A stretch of 64,000 nucleotides of DNA. It comes from Sorex araneus. Its lineage: Eukaryota > Chordata > Mammalia > Eulipotyphla > Soricidae. A model generated the notes under the pieces. The model saw nothing but the letters and a program-made list of their open reading frames with translations. It was not told the DNA's origin and made no database searches. Below, piece after piece: positions 20,892 to 32,785 of the stretch; the first letter of the stretch is position 1; every line of letters starts with the position of its first letter. The translations under genes were made by a program, and so were the position numbers. The stretch is taken from NCBI RefSeq assembly GCF_027595985.1, contig NC_073304.1, positions 48,091,137-48,155,136 of the forward strand, in the 5' to 3' direction.

Positions 20892-23084
20892 TTCTAAACA
20901 AAACATTTCTGGTTTGCAAGATAATCTCATGGCCATCCAATTGTCTGGCTCCTTTGAGACCACATCAGTTGGCTCACCTAGTTGGTGACAAAAATCAGAC
21001 AAGTTCTCAGTTCCAACTTTTGTGTCATCATGGATTTTCTGCCCCAGCTAAGCCTGGTAGAATCTGTTTCCCAACCTACAAGTGAGGGTAATCATACTGA
21101 CCTACTTATCAGGGCTACTAGGAAGGTTCCTGTTGTATGTCTTTCTATCTTCTTGAAAATCATTGTTTGAGCCTTATAGAAAAAAAGACCTGAAAAAAAT
21201 TGTAGTCATTAATGTGAAGGGCTTCTTTCAATTTGGGATCCAAGAATCTGTAGGTAATTCCATCTAATCCAGTGGTTTTAGTCCTCTCTGGTATTCTTTT
21301 GTGAAGCTCCACCCAAGTTCTTGAACAATCAAGCAGGGTGGGGTGGCAAGACATTCAGGCCTGGTGCAAAAGATCATCTGGGTCCTTGTCTTTAGGGTGA
21401 AATATTGCTTCTGGGTGCTAGTCGTACTAGAGAAGCATGAGGGGACCCTAGGGGGCCTTAATGAGTCACTGCAGGGCAGTTCATCACCATTAAGGAAGGA
21501 GGAACAGGAGAGTGAATCTCCAGGCCTCTAGGAAGCTGTTTTGCATGGCTGGACTCACAAAGACAAGATAGCTCTGTGATGGTCAGGCCACCAGATCCAA
21601 CACACCATTTCAGAGTATCTTATTCCTAATGTCAGGTGCAAATAACCTGGCTGATTTTTGCCATCAAAATCACATGCAATGTGGAGGTAACATTGAAAAG
21701 TTGCAGCTTAAAAGGCCATATCGTCCGAGTGCCAATTTGGGCATATAAACAGTGGCGTGGTTAAATGCCACACTGTGTTTAAAGTAATTATGCTGCGGCC
21801 CTGGAATGTGGTGATGTGAAAGCCCCATTGCAACAAACAAAGTTGATCCTATCAGCAAACTGCCAAGTCAGCTGGCCCGGATGCTGCTGCGTTCTGAGTT
21901 TTCTACTTGCTACTAGGGAACTGTCTCTGGGAAAGCAGAAACATGAGGACTGAGGAGACTTGCCCGATTTCTGAGGCTCATGCCAGGCTGCAACAAAACA
22001 ACATGTCTGGAATGAGGTTTGGGGCCTTGGCTCCTGTTCACTGTGGTCACCTTTGTTGAGTGGAAGACCCAGAAAACCTAGCTAACGTCCTCCAGAGCAG
22101 CATGACCTAGGTTTGGGCACTGCCATGTCTTCCCAATCCTGCTGAGGCTGGAGAGAGACTTCTGAGCAAGTCAGAGAGATCCAGCCAAAGAAAGGATTCC
22201 TGGGAAAGCTGGGGTGTCCAGAAAGAGCCTGTGTTAGTGGGCTAATGTTTGACTCACAGTCGAACTTAGTCCTTAGAGGAAGAACTTGGGGGTTCTTTAA
22301 TCCATTTCCGCTTTGGAATCTTATCTCCTTCAGGAAAAAAGAAATAAAAACCACAACACCTAGTATCACCCCTCTGCCCTATTTCTGCTCCTGGTCTCCA
22401 CGCTTGTGGAAATTTTCTTATGTCTGGGCAATCATTTCCCTTTATCTTTATAGAACATCCTTCCTAAGCCACTGCTGGCAGCCAAATTCATGCTAATTTG
22501 CTGCCCTTGATGGATTTATTTCATCCAGTTGTAAATCTTAGAAGAGACATTCCCAGGCTAATTTAAAAGTAGGGTTCACAGAACAAACTGAGTGGAAATT
22601 AGGCTTGGATGACCTCTCCAGACCAGGTCAAGCCAGTTCCTAAGGGGTCTGAACACAGTGTTTGGAGACACAAGCCCAACTTGAGAGACAGGCCTGGAAG
22701 GTCTCATAGAGGCTCCTGAATTTGGTCATTTCATGCTTTAAGCTCATAAAGAAGAATAAAGTTGCCCTGTCATAGCTATTTCTCAGTCACCTCACCGTGT
22801 AAAGGAATTAGGGCCTCTATTAACTTCAGAGGAAATACCTGTTTGTTTTCTGGACAAACGGATAGTTACCATAAAGAAAGGCCTTTATATATAATTTTTT
22901 TGTGTTAAATTTACTTTACCTTGGTACTATGTTTTGATGCAGAAGGAGTCTCCCAAGCAGTGTTTAGGAGGCCTGGGGGTCCCTTCAGGAAATTTTTGGC
23001 CAATTAGGAGGGATGTTCAATGTGGGGCTTGAGGATGTGGTACAGTTCAGGCCCTGTGGTATAAGGGATTATCCAGGTCACTTC
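20892..23084. other. No gene seen
   Basis: Over 2 kb of moderately GC-balanced, unique-looking sequence. Short open frames (22082-22369 minus, 22245-22496 plus) overlap each other and lack motifs. Confidence 0.5.
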
Positions 23085-23205
23085 AGTGGTACTTGGGTAT
23101 TTCCAGAACTATCCCCAGTGGTGCTTGGGGAACCTATGGTACCAGCATCAAACTGGGGTTAGCCGCAAGCAAGGCATGTGCCTTACTGAATCCCTGTAGT
23201 CTTTC
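23085..23205 (-). repeat. Old tRNA-derived SINE, minus strand
   Basis: 'CCAGTGGTGCTTGGGGAACC', 'CATCAAACTGGGGTTAGCCGCAAGCAAGGCATGTGCC' match the SOR-like core and head complement. Confidence 0.65.
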
Positions 23206-23218
23206 TTCAGCACCTGTT

Positions 23219-23445
23219 TCTTTCCTCTCCCCGCTCCCCTACCTTCCCTCCCCTCCCCTCCCCTTCCTTCCTCTCTACTTCCCTCTCCTCCACTTCCCCC
23301 TCCTCTTTTTATTCTCTTTTGTTTTTCCTCCTTTTTACACTCTCCCTTCTTTTCTCATTCTGCTCTTACTTTTCCTCCCATTTTTTGCCCTTTTCTTCTC
23401 TTCCTCCCCCACCGTCTCTATCTTCCTCTCCATACTTCAAGGTTC
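23219..23445. repeat. Long polypyrimidine tract (plus strand C/T)
   Basis: About 225 bp almost entirely C and T on the plus strand, including tandem CCCCTCC blocks near 23241-23265. The long plus-strand open frame across it (Pro/Leu/Phe/Ser only) is a composition artefact. Confidence 0.9.
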
Positions 23446-23874
23446 AACTGTGCTATTTAATGAAGTGTCACCTCTAGAAAATACTTTGTTAGTGAGCTAT
23501 CAGTTAGTTATGAATTGATTATAGTTGAACCTTGGCTCCTTATGCATCTATTGAAAAATAATTACCCACACACTCCAGTGTTTATGTTCTCTATGAATAT
23601 TCATGTTCCAATATAAAAACCATGAGAACTATTTTATGGAATCAAGGACAGGACAGGGAGTTCTAGCACAGAAGTTTGGTCATGAGAAATTTCTCTCTGG
23701 TGGGTAGAATTGTAGCCTCTGTGTTTAAGTTTAAATGATACTAAAAATAGCTGTCAAGAGGGTACTAAGTCTTCAGATGACTGGCAATTTTGCCTCTTTT
23801 TTACTCTTACAAGGAATATACTACAGTTATTTAAATATAGAGAGTATGAGGAACACCTGGACTTATTTAATATT
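23446..23874. other. No gene seen
   Basis: Unique-looking AT-rich sequence. Confidence 0.5.
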
Positions 23875-23887
23875 AAAGTCTATACAT

Positions 23888-24059
23888 GCTTACAGTGGAT
23901 AATGAACTTGCCTGGCAAGCAACCAACCCGAATTCAATCCTTGGCATGCCAGCTGGTCCCCCAGGCACTGCTAGGAGTGGTCTCTGAGTGCAGTACCAGG
24001 AGTTACTCCTGAGCACCGCTGGATGTGGCCCCCAAACAAACAAATAAACAAACAAACAA
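23888..24059 (+). repeat. Old tRNA-derived SINE, plus strand, with TSD
   Basis: 'AACTTGCCTGGCAAGCAACC', 'GAATTCAATCC', 'CAGGAGTTACTCCTGAGCACCGCTGG' and a CAAA-repeat tail. Perfect 13-bp TSD AAAGTCTATACAT at 23875-23887 and 24060-24072. Confidence 0.88.
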
Positions 24060-24079
24060 AAAGTCTATACATAAGATGC

Positions 24080-24258
24080 TGGAATGTAGCTGGAATGGAC
24101 TGCATGTGTGCAACCCTGGGTCAGCCTCTGGAACCACAACTGCACCCCCGACATTCCAAGAGTAGCCCTGGGATTGCTGAGCATCCTAAGAGTGGCCCTG
24201 CCTCCTCCCATCCAGTACTACTGGGTGTGGTGTTCACAGCCACAACCAAACAACAAAA
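24080..24258 (+). repeat. Old tRNA-derived SINE, plus strand
   Basis: 'GACATTCCAAGAGTAGCCC', 'GGGATTGCTGAGCATCC', 'CTGGGTGTGGTGTTCACAGCC' and a CAACAAAAAAG tail; arranged like the end of the neighbouring SINE but diverged. Confidence 0.5.
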
Positions 24259-25057
24259 AAGAACTTTGTATATTAAATATATACATATATCTATAGCAGA
24301 TTATAAACATATATCTACACTGGTTTCTACATCAGTGGAACCTTGCAAATTCTTCATAAAATATATACTTATAGTTGTATTATAATGATTATTCAGATAA
24401 TGCAGATTGCAAATGGATTATGGATATTTGCATATCAATTAAAACATTCAGAAAATTATCCCATGTCACATTTTCTTCACCAAACCTGTTCTCCCAACAC
24501 ACTTCCTTGTTTTCCTTGATGGCTATACCATCCCTCTGCATACCAGACTGGAAGCCCAAAAGTCCTTTGCAAAACCTTGTAGTCCTCGCCCTGTCTCTTC
24601 AATCCAGCACCAAGTCTGTCCCTTTCACTTGCACGTGTTCTTAAACTCTCCTTTTTTGTGTCCCTTCTACATTTATTTCAGTCTTTCTCAGTCACTATCC
24701 TTTTTTTGCTGGGCCCCTCAATCAGAGGTTGTCAACTAGTCTCTCATTTTCCACACTTGCCTCTCTCCCACCAGCTGGTTCAATAGTAGCCAGTGACCTT
24801 TTAAAGGAGTAAACTAGAGCAAGTAGTGCTCTTGCTTCAAGTTCTTTTGTAGAACTAGCTCTCCTGTGATTTTCTTCCTGGTCTCCTAAGCACTAGCTGC
24901 CTTGGGCCCCCTTTTTAGTTTGGGAAATAGTCTAGAACATTACCCCTCCCCCTCTCCCCTCCACTCCCAAGACAATGACTGGTAGTTTCTTTTCATCCAG
25001 TGGCAACTTTCAACAAAATGTAAATCTTTAGAATTTGTACATGTATACTTTATTTTG
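24259..25057. other. No gene seen; possible ancient repeat at 24475-24910
   Basis: AT-rich start, then a C/T-rich stretch whose wording ('AGCACCAAGTCTGTCC', 'TTTCTTCCTGGTCTCCTAAGC') resembles ancient interspersed LINE 3' sequence, but I cannot assign a family. Confidence 0.4.
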
Positions 25058-25196
25058 TAATTTATTTATTTGAACCCAAAACAGGGGTCAGTCCTGGCAG
25101 TGTTTGGGGAACTATATGCAGTGCTCGGATGAACCAGGGTTGTGTCTAAAATGACCACATGCAAAACCTTATCTCCTTTATTATCTCTCTGCTCCA
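25058..25196 (-). repeat. Old tRNA-derived SINE, minus strand
   Basis: 'GGGGTCAGTCCTGGCAGTG', 'GATGAACCAGGGTTG', 'GACCACATGCAAAACC' and 'TATTATCTCTCTGCTCC' are decayed SOR-like landmarks. Confidence 0.65.
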
Positions 25197-25414
25197 TGTA
25201 TACTTTATTTTAAATTGCATTTAGTGTTTTATATATATGTGTGTATACATATATATACTAATATTGGCTGACCATATTATTTTATTTCCCTATTGCAGGG
25301 TGGAAAACAATTCTAGAGGAGAAAAATGAGTTAATTTAGAATCACGTTCAAGGCATCCTAAAATATATTAGCATCACTAATATCTACTGCTCTTTAAGAA
25401 GGTGGCAAAAGAGT

Positions 25415-25515
25415 TTCAATTTTATGAACTCATTTAGTCTGTATAATGATACCGTGGAGGTAGGTAACATTATCACCCTGTTTGCATAAGGAAACAGAGA
25501 TGAGGGCATTTGTTT
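25415..25515 (-). repeat. MIR fragment, minus strand
   Basis: 'GAGGTAGGTAACATTATCACCCTGTTTGCATAAGGAAACAGAGATGAGG' follows the complement of the MIR core. Confidence 0.7.
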
Positions 25516-26789
25516 GGATAAATGTGCAGACCATTATAAGAATTTTTATCATATACCAGGCATGTAAATAAGCAACCAATGAAGACTCCTCTTTCTTCTC
25601 CGCATAGGTACATCTTATAATCTCTCACTCCTCATTAGCCTTTACCCTTTTCCCAATCCTAGGGGATAGTCTCATTCATGTACTGTATGTTTAATGTAAG
25701 CAGATCCAGTTATGGATAGAGGTGAAGGAGCAACCTCAAGGTCTTCTGGGAAGATCCTGAAAGGATAACCTATAGACCCCAGAAATGCCTGTTACTTAGC
25801 AATGTTATCTCATTGTTTTATAGGCTACCATTCCTGAGGATTTCTTGACCCTGTCATGCCAGCTGGACTGCCCTGAACTTGGTTCCTTTCTTCCCTGACT
25901 CCTCACTCAGTCTTTATTCTACTCTACTTCCCCAACCAGCCCTAAATCACTCCAGGTTCCAACTTGTCAGTAAAATAGTTTTGGGGGATAATAAATGACA
26001 TCTTCTTAGGATGCTAGCACCTGAAACAAATATGATTTTTTCCCCCAACCACAGCCTTGTGTCTGGAATAATTATTATTCAAGTGGAGAGACCCTGAACT
26101 TGGGTTCAGGAACATGAATACTTGCTTTTTTGCTTTTTAAATCTCATTGAAATCCAGTTCTATTATAGTCCTTGAAATTTACCCAAAAGGTATTCCTACA
26201 TGGAGGAATTATAGGTAGAATACTTTCTGGGTCCTGTAGCCATTCGCTTTCTTCTTTCTATATCCACTGCCACTTCTTCCCCTACCTTCTTTGTCCTGTT
26301 CTTGGCTTTCCCTGGCTAACTGGGAGTGTAAAACCTCTGAGAGAGCCACTTTTCTGCCAGACTGTCAGACACGAGGTCAGTGTTCCCACATTCCAAAGGC
26401 AGGTAAAAATGTGTGTGGAGAGCAGGGAATTCTGCCAGAACAATGACTCACTGTGTACATGCAAAACGGTTCAATAACAGGTCACGTCTGAGCAAGAGCC
26501 ATACTTCTCTTCCCATGGAGAATGGGGGACTAGCGCCCAGCACGCCTGTGATCTGGGAGATTTCTGTGACAAATGGGAAAGTCATTCCTTACACAAACTA
26601 GACTGAGGCTTTTTAAGTTCATGAGCGTGAAAGGTGATTTCGCAAAGGGCTGGGCAGGAAATGAGCTCTGGACATATAATATCAGACCTATTTGCAGTAA
26701 GAGACTCAAAGTTCTTTAGTAATCAGTCATACTCTTGGAGAGATCTAGTCCCTTGGCTTTGCCCAGCGATGTGTTGACTTGTCTTATTT
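25516..26789. other. No gene seen
   Basis: Unique-looking sequence. Overlapping short frames near 26172-26600 lack domains. Confidence 0.5.
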
Positions 26790-26805
26790 GACCATTTGTT
26801 TTGGT

Positions 26806-26971
26806 TTTTTATTTTTATTTTTTGCTTTTTGGATCACACCTGGTGATGCACAGGGGTTATTCTTGGCTTTGCACTCAGGAATTACTCCTGGTGGTGCTCA
26901 CCATATGGGATGCTGGGAATCGAACTCTGGTAGGCAAACACCCTACCCATTATACTATTGCTTCAGCCCCT
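26806..26971 (-). repeat. SOR SINE, minus strand, short internal deletion
   Basis: 'TTTTTGGATCACACCTGG' to 'TATTGCTTCAGCCCC'; about 10 bp are lost before 'CCATATGGGATGCTGG' and about 12 bp around the anticodon complement. 'TTGTTTT' on both flanks is a probable TSD. Confidence 0.9.
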
Positions 26972-27699
26972 TGTTTTATTTTTGGTCCTTATTCCTGTTG
27001 CCACCTCAGAAATATAAATTATGATAGAATTTCATGGTTCCTCCCTGCCTCGTTTCCAAGCCCAGTCTCTGACTGCACAGAAATGGCTTGACTCCATTCT
27101 CTGGACAAGAACCCTATGTAAAGGCTACTTCAAGGGCCAGTTCCACCCACTTGGTCCTTCACTGGCACCATCTGTAGGCTGTGGGAAATAATCCATCGTT
27201 GTAGATTGGGGTTCTCATAAAGAGTCACTTCTCAGACTCTCCTGGCCTTTAAGAAGACCTCATAATGATTTCACTTCTCCTTAGCTGCCTTTTCTCCTCT
27301 CAGCAGCTGTTCTAAACTTCCTTCCTTAACCCATCTCTAGACAAAAGTTTCCCAATGTTCAATAGACTGGATTGATCAGGAGTGGGCTGGAGTTGGTATT
27401 AGCCTTGATGCAATTGGGGTTAGTTTTCTATTTGCTTGCTTAAAGATGGAAGAATTCCAGGGGATTTGTTTTTGTTTTTTCCTGAAAAGGTGGCAGTAGG
27501 CCAGATAATGTTTGGAACTGCTGCTCTAATCTAAGCCTACAGTTGTCGGGCTGGTAACATCAGATCAACCCAGGGCCTGTTAAAATCCCCAGTGTCTCAG
27601 CTACATCCCAAGCCAATTAGATTAGATTTGCCATCAGTGAATCAAGCAACAGTAATTTAAAAATTTTACTATTATTTTGTGGTCATTATTGTGAGACTA
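26972..27699. other. No gene seen
   Basis: Unique-looking sequence with no convincing open frame. Confidence 0.5.
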
Positions 27700-27805
27700 C
27701 ACCAGTGGTGGTCAGCACTCTGTGATAGAGGAGGGGGCCATGGAAATTAAACAGGTCTCCTGTATGAAGCAATGCACTTAGTTCAGTTGGGCTATCTCTC
27801 AGCCC
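27700..27805 (-). repeat. Decayed SINE-like fragment, minus strand
   Basis: 'CCAGTGGTGGTCAGCACTC', 'GAAATTAAACAGG' and 'GGGCTATCTCTCAGCCCC' preserve only the ends of a SOR-like SINE. Confidence 0.45.
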
Positions 27806-27918
27806 CTCAAGTATTTTTTAAGTCCTCTCCAATAACTTCAGGCACAGTCAAAGATTCAACCAATACATTTAAGCAGATAACTTCACCACCTATCTATCAG
27901 AAAATTGGAAGGCAGTGA

Positions 27919-27952
<34 letters not shown>

Positions 27953-27961
27953 ACACACACT
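27919..27961. repeat. (CA)n microsatellite
   Basis: CA run with one TA interruption. Confidence 0.95.
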
Positions 27962-28400
27962 CAAATACACACCCTCTAACTCCTATCTGCTTGTACTCTT
28001 TTTCGCATGTATTCCCTGACTTCCTCCCTGTCAGCCTGAGAGGCCAAGGTGTCCCATTTTCTAATTCAGACTATGTTTTATACCAAGGTCTTCTAAGAAC
28101 TGCTTGCATCTCTTAGTTCTTCACTACTAGATCTTTCCTTCAGATTGTAAGCAAAAGTCTTTCTGAATATAGCCCTGAACCTTGTTATCTCTTAATCTCC
28201 AGCTTTAAACTGATACACTCTCCACTCAGTGCTTTGTATTCTGGTAAAATTCTGTCTGAATTGCAGACTTTTAAAAGTGAAATAACTAATCTTTCATATT
28301 TGGGCTTAGTTTCTATATCCCCCATGCCATGTTCACAGATTTGTGCTGACTGGAACATGATACTTCTATACCATTAACATATTCAATTAATAGTCTTGAT
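27962..28400. other. No gene seen
   Basis: Unique-looking sequence; possible very old LINE remnants, unassigned. Confidence 0.45.
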
Positions 28401-28406
28401 TTGCCT

Positions 28407-28586
28407 TTTTTTTTTTTTTTTTGCTTTATGGGTCACACCTGGTGATGCACAGGGGTTACTACTGCCTCATGCACTCAGTAGTTACTCCTGGCGCTGCTCG
28501 GGGGACCATATAGGATGCTGGGAATCGAACCCAGATCGGCTGCGTGCAAGACAAATGCCCTACCCACTGTACTATTACCCCAGCCC
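28407..28586 (-). repeat. SOR SINE, full-length, minus strand
   Basis: T18 run, 'GCTTTATGGGTCACACCTGG', 'GGGAATCGAACCCAGATCGG' and 'TATTACCCCAGCCCC'. TTGATT flanks it on both sides, a short TSD. Confidence 0.94.
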
Positions 28587-28624
28587 CTTGATTGTCCTTT
28601 TTATTTTTAAAGAAAAAAAATGAA

Positions 28625-28745
28625 AAAGTTCCTCCTCTTAGTCTCAAGCTCCTTGAAGGCAGGAACCATGCTGTTTTCTTTTTGTTAGTGTTAGCACCTG
28701 TCTCTTGAGAAGACATTCATCTAACTTGCTGAACTGATTTGTAAA
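28625..28745 (+). repeat. Likely L2 3'-end fragment
   Basis: 'CTCAAGCTCCTTGAAGGCAGGAACCATG' matches the well-known L2 3' wording (agctccttgagggcagggactgtg), followed by 'TTAGCACCTGTC'. Confidence 0.5.
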
Positions 28746-28903
28746 GCATTCTTCTTCCTTACTTCATGGGCAGAATGATTGTAAATGCTCTGACTGTATG
28801 TGAATTTCATTTAATTAGTTTAATAAAAAACAGGCTCATGTTGGTTTTTATTAAATTTATTAAAGTGAAACAACTACTAATTATTTTAAATAAAATAATA
28901 AAT

Positions 28904-29086
28904 TTGGGCCAGAATGATAGTATAGCAGGTAGGGTGTTTGCCTTGCACACAGCTAACCTGGGTTCGATTCCCAGCATCCCATATGGTCCCCCAGCACTGC
29001 CACGAATAATTCCTGAGTGCAGGGCCAGGAATAACCCCTGAGCATCGCTGGGTGTGACCCAAAAAGCAAAAATAATAATAATAATA
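28904..29086 (+). repeat. SOR SINE, full-length, plus strand
   Basis: 'GGGCCAGAATGATAGTATAGCAGG', 'GTTTGCCTTGCACACAGC', B box 'GGTTCGATTCCC', end 'CATCGCTGGGTGTGACCC' and tail AAAAAGCAAAAATAATAATAAT. The tail has grown into an AAT triplet repeat. Confidence 0.94.
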
Positions 29087-29929
29087 AAAAACTTATTTTG
29101 AAATGAATTTAATATTATTTAATTATTTAATTTATTTAACTAGTTAGTTGTTGAAAGTATGAAAAACTTCCATAAAAATTACCTGAGGCAAATATTGGGG
29201 GCATTCTTTTGGATTTAAGTTATGCCATAGAATGACCTCATAGTTACTTGCCTAGGATTTTTTTTTTAAAGTCTAATTCAGAAGTCTCCCCTGCATTTGC
29301 ATGCTTCTCAAAACTAGTGCCTCAAGAAATGATTATGGAAGTAAAAAAAAAAACTGAGAAAAGATGGTTGGTTTATAGTGTATACTGAGTTTTAGAAATT
29401 ATAACATGCTTGACACAGTCTAGCACCATTCCTCTGCAGAGGATGGCCGACCTGACTGTAAGCTGCCTAACACATTGGGCCACTTCTGTGAGATTTTAAT
29501 GTCAGCAGATTCCTGGGAAGTTTTTGTCTCCTTTGGTTTTCTTCTTAAACTCTTCTTCAAAAACACAGATTATTTCTCAGTTCTACCCAATGTGCTTAGC
29601 AACAGAATAGTCAAATTGACTGACTAAAGAGCTGAGCAAATCTAAGAAACTCCTTATCCCTATGGCCCTTCCTTCTGAAAAATTGTATAAAATTCACAGT
29701 CTGGGCATATTCACAAGTACAAGAAAACACATGTGAGCAGTTAGCCAAGCACCTTTGATTTAGAGGCTTTAGACATCCATGAAGCCCTCGGACCATTGGC
29801 AAGGTTTGTAATTACACGAACCCACAACCAAGTCATTCCAACAGGCCAATTATAGAAAGGGTCATTCTTAAAAATGCATGATGCTGTGTCTAAGTATAAA
29901 TCTGTCTGGGAATCAGAAAGAAGGTTTTT
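29087..29929. other. No gene seen
   Basis: AT-rich unique-looking sequence. A 63-codon minus-strand frame at 29611-29802 shows no family. Confidence 0.5.
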
Positions 29930-30108
29930 GTTTTGTTTTTGTGTGTGTGTTTGGGCCACACCTGGTGGTGCTCAGGGCAGTGATCAGAGCTCAGGACTCC
30001 TAGAGGGCTATGGAGTCCCTCCTGATGGTGCTTGGGGGACTGAATGTATGTGGGGCTGGCATTGAACCAGGAATGGACATGCATAAGGCAAGCCCCCTGG
30101 TCCCCAGT
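29930..30108 (-). repeat. Old tRNA-derived SINE, minus strand
   Basis: GT/T-rich start, 'TTGGGCCACACCTGGTGGTGCTCAGGG', 'GGCATTGAACCAGG' and 'GCATAAGGCAAGCCCCCTGG'. An insertion of about 20 bp lies before 'CCTCCTGATGGTGC'. Confidence 0.75.
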
Positions 30109-31053
30109 TCTATTTCTTAGATCTAAGAAAGAAATATTATAAAGAAGGAAACCACTTTAATAGCAAAATCCATAAGAGTTTGAAAAGGGTGGGTATTGCT
30201 GGCCATTTTGTTCTCAATTATGTTTAAAACCAAGAGCTGGGGAGAGAATAGCAATAAAGCTAATGAAAAAAATTTGCTCAATTAAAAAATATATTAAAAA
30301 TTCCTCAATGAGAAAATATGACATGTAATTCAATGCTACTCTCTGGCCTAGAAACAGTTTTTACAGAATTAGTATACCAGGTCTGCAATCAGTAGTGAGT
30401 CTTGTGAAAATGTAGAACTACTGCATAAATGCAAAAGTTTTCTTTAATATTTTCTGTTTTTAATAAGAATTAATTATTATTACTCTGCTGTGTACATTAG
30501 ACAGCATGTGAATAGAATTAAATGAAATATCACAATTTATAGAAAGTCATATATTTAGGAATCATTTTCAAAAGACCTAAAAAAACACTCAAAAACTCTA
30601 AAAAAAATGTTCTTAACTAAGCATGCATATCTTTCAGGATCTATGAGAATCCTTAGAAATTCTAGCAAATGCATGTGTGCTGGTGCACTTTTTAAGAGAA
30701 GCAAGTAAAACTTATCTATAGTTACATGGTCTAATGTTGCGATTTCCAAAAACTGGTCCACAGATGGGTGCAAATTTACAGGTATAGAAATGTTGAAAAA
30801 CACTAGAGTAATTCAATATCTATGAATGCATGTGGTTGTTGAGTGCAAAATATATGGCAATCTCATTTTAAATGTATTGTAAGGGTAAATTTCCTGCAAG
30901 TTTTAATGACCTACAGTGAAAAAGAAATGCAAAATTCTCATTCATAATTTTATATTGATAGATTATTGATGTGTTATTTCATACTTGTCGAGCTAAATAA
31001 AATATATTATTAAATTATTCTCACCTTTAAAAACTTTTAATTTTATGTTTATT
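30109..31053. other. No gene seen
   Basis: Strongly AT-rich unique-looking sequence. Confidence 0.5.
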
Positions 31054-31063
31054 AAGAAAAACA

Positions 31064-31248
31064 GGGGCCGGAGCGATAGCACAGCGGGTAGGGCGTTTGC
31101 CTTGCACGCGGCCGACCCGGGTTCGATCCTCGGCATCCCATATGGTCCCCCAAGCACCGCCAGGAGTAATTCCTGAGTGCAAAGCCAGGAGTAATCCCTG
31201 AGCATCGCTGGGTGTGACCCAAAAAGAAAAAAAAAAAAAAAAAAAAAA
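31064..31248 (+). repeat. SOR SINE, youngest-looking copy, tRNA-Ala-like head
   Basis: The least decayed SINE in the window: intact A box TAGCACAGCGG, intact B box GGTTCGATCC, and an uninterrupted tail of about 25 A. The head aligns with tRNA-Ala(TGC): 'TAGCACAGCGGGTAGGGCG', anticodon-loop-like CTTGCAC (TGC at 31103-31105), 'CCCGGGTTCGATCCTCGGCA'. Extra bases in the D-stem side make it tRNA-like rather than a tRNA. TSD AAGAAAAACA at 31054-31063 and 31249-31258. A-tail plus TSD indicate L1-driven insertion. Confidence 0.97.
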
Positions 31249-31267
31249 AAGAAAAACAGAAAGCTTT

Positions 31268-31365
31268 TGGGTCAAAAATGTAAGTCAGTGTTCCAATTCT
31301 TGCCTTGCATGTGTGAGACTGTGGGTTTGATGTCGATGTCCAGCACCAAAAAAACAAAAACTGAA
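31268..31365 (+). repeat. Short tRNA-headed SINE fragment
   Basis: 'AAGTCAGTGTTCCAATTCTTGCCTTGCATGTGTGAG', 'GGGTTTGATGTC' and an A-rich end directly downstream of the SOR copy; resembles the short old SINEs. Confidence 0.5.
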
Positions 31366-32604
31366 AATCCTCAAACAAAACTAATGCAAAGGATTAGTTT
31401 TTTTGTAGGTCATCTAATTCTATTGGGTGATTCTGGGTCTACGACTTTTCAACATATTCAATCAAATTTTCAACAGACCTTTGTTCTAGAAGAAGAGGGA
31501 CTTGCTAAGATGTGAATGCTCCTTTCTCATCCTGTGAGTTTGTGTCTCTGTATCTTAGAGTCCAGCACTTAAGGTAGGAGCAGGGCAGTGCTTGGCCCAC
31601 ATCTAGAGACAAACTACCTCAGAAACATTTAACATTGCTCATGCATGTTTTTTCCAGACATAAACATGAGCCATTTATTCCTTCATCACTGGCACACAGG
31701 CCTGTAATCTCTGGCCTTCAATCTTAGAGGGACCCATAAACACAAAAATCTGCAGTCTCTGCCTTCCTGCACACTCCCTCTGAAAATTGCCTGAGTATAT
31801 TGGCACCTTTCTCCATCCTGCTTTGGCAGCATTTTCTATCTGGGTCATGGGCATCTTTGAATTCCTCTTCTCATTCCTAGCCCACGCCAACACATGCAAA
31901 CAAAACAATCATTAAGGCCTATCAGTCTTTCTAATATACACTTCTGTGTTTTCTTTCTTTCTTTCTTTTTTTGGTCACCACTGCCTGGATTATTGACATA
32001 ACTTCCCACCCTGATTCTTAACCCCATCACCGTTGGAGTTTATTTTAAAATCACAAATCTTATGATACTGTTCCCCGGTGCAAAGATTTTTATCATAAAG
32101 TCCTCATGGCAGCCAAATGATCCTCATAAACTTCCTCAGTCCTGGTTTCATCACCACTATACACATCATCCCGGGAGACAGCCCAGACACCCCAGAGGAA
32201 TACTCTTCTCTCCTATCATGCAGTCCTTGGGTACATATTTCCCTCTTCCAAGACCGCCATTCCTCCCACCTCCTTCAAGGTTCAGGTTGTCACCCTCTGC
32301 ACTATATCCACATTTGGACACCCATACAACTTTACAACCTCTGTGTGACACACATCTTGTACTGAATTCTCTGTGAGCACCTCTGAGTTATTAAGTTTTG
32401 TTCTTGGTCTTGATACCTATTTCATATATTTATGTAAAATAAGAATTTCTTGGGCAGAAAAATAAACTTAAAAATATCAAGTGGCAGAAGTTTAAGAAGG
32501 CATGATATTTTAACTTATTTTTTAAATTATGCTTTCTCCTGCATTGATAAACAAATCTGGCCATTTGGAAGTTACTTTGGAGTTTACTGTAAATAGGTCA
32601 TCAA
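31366..32604. other. No gene seen
   Basis: Unique-looking sequence; C-rich at 32150-32340 with overlapping short frames on both strands, none recognisable. Confidence 0.5.
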
Positions 32605-32785
32605 CTATTTAGAGGCTGCTATCACATTTCATCTTCATAATGACCTGGGGAGTAGGCATTTCTACTAATATCCATTTACAGATAAGAAAACATAAAGCCT
32701 CAGTGAATGTGAGCAATAAGCCTGTGGCCAGTCTGTTAGTTACACAGCAAGATTAGATTAGAATTCAGGTCTTCATGTACTTGGC
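32605..32785 (-). repeat. MIR, minus strand
   Basis: 'CATCTTCATAATGACCTGGGGAGTAGGCATTTC', 'CATTTACAGATAAGAAAACATAAAGCCTCAG', 'CACAGCAAGATTAGATTAGAATTCAGGTC' follow the MIR complement nearly end to end. Confidence 0.85.

Noticed and set aside
21160..21354. Minus-strand 'TTGLDGITYRFL' as a reverse-transcriptase PGPDG-like motif
   Set aside because: Only a few residues match, flanking residues do not fit L1 or RTE RT, and no nearby LINE sequence is recognisable.
23093..23518. 141-codon plus-strand frame
   Set aside because: Runs through a SINE and the polypyrimidine tract; composition explains the lack of stops.
31064..31140. A functional tRNA-Ala gene
   Set aside because: The cloverleaf is disturbed, and the sequence continues into a SINE body with A tail and TSD.
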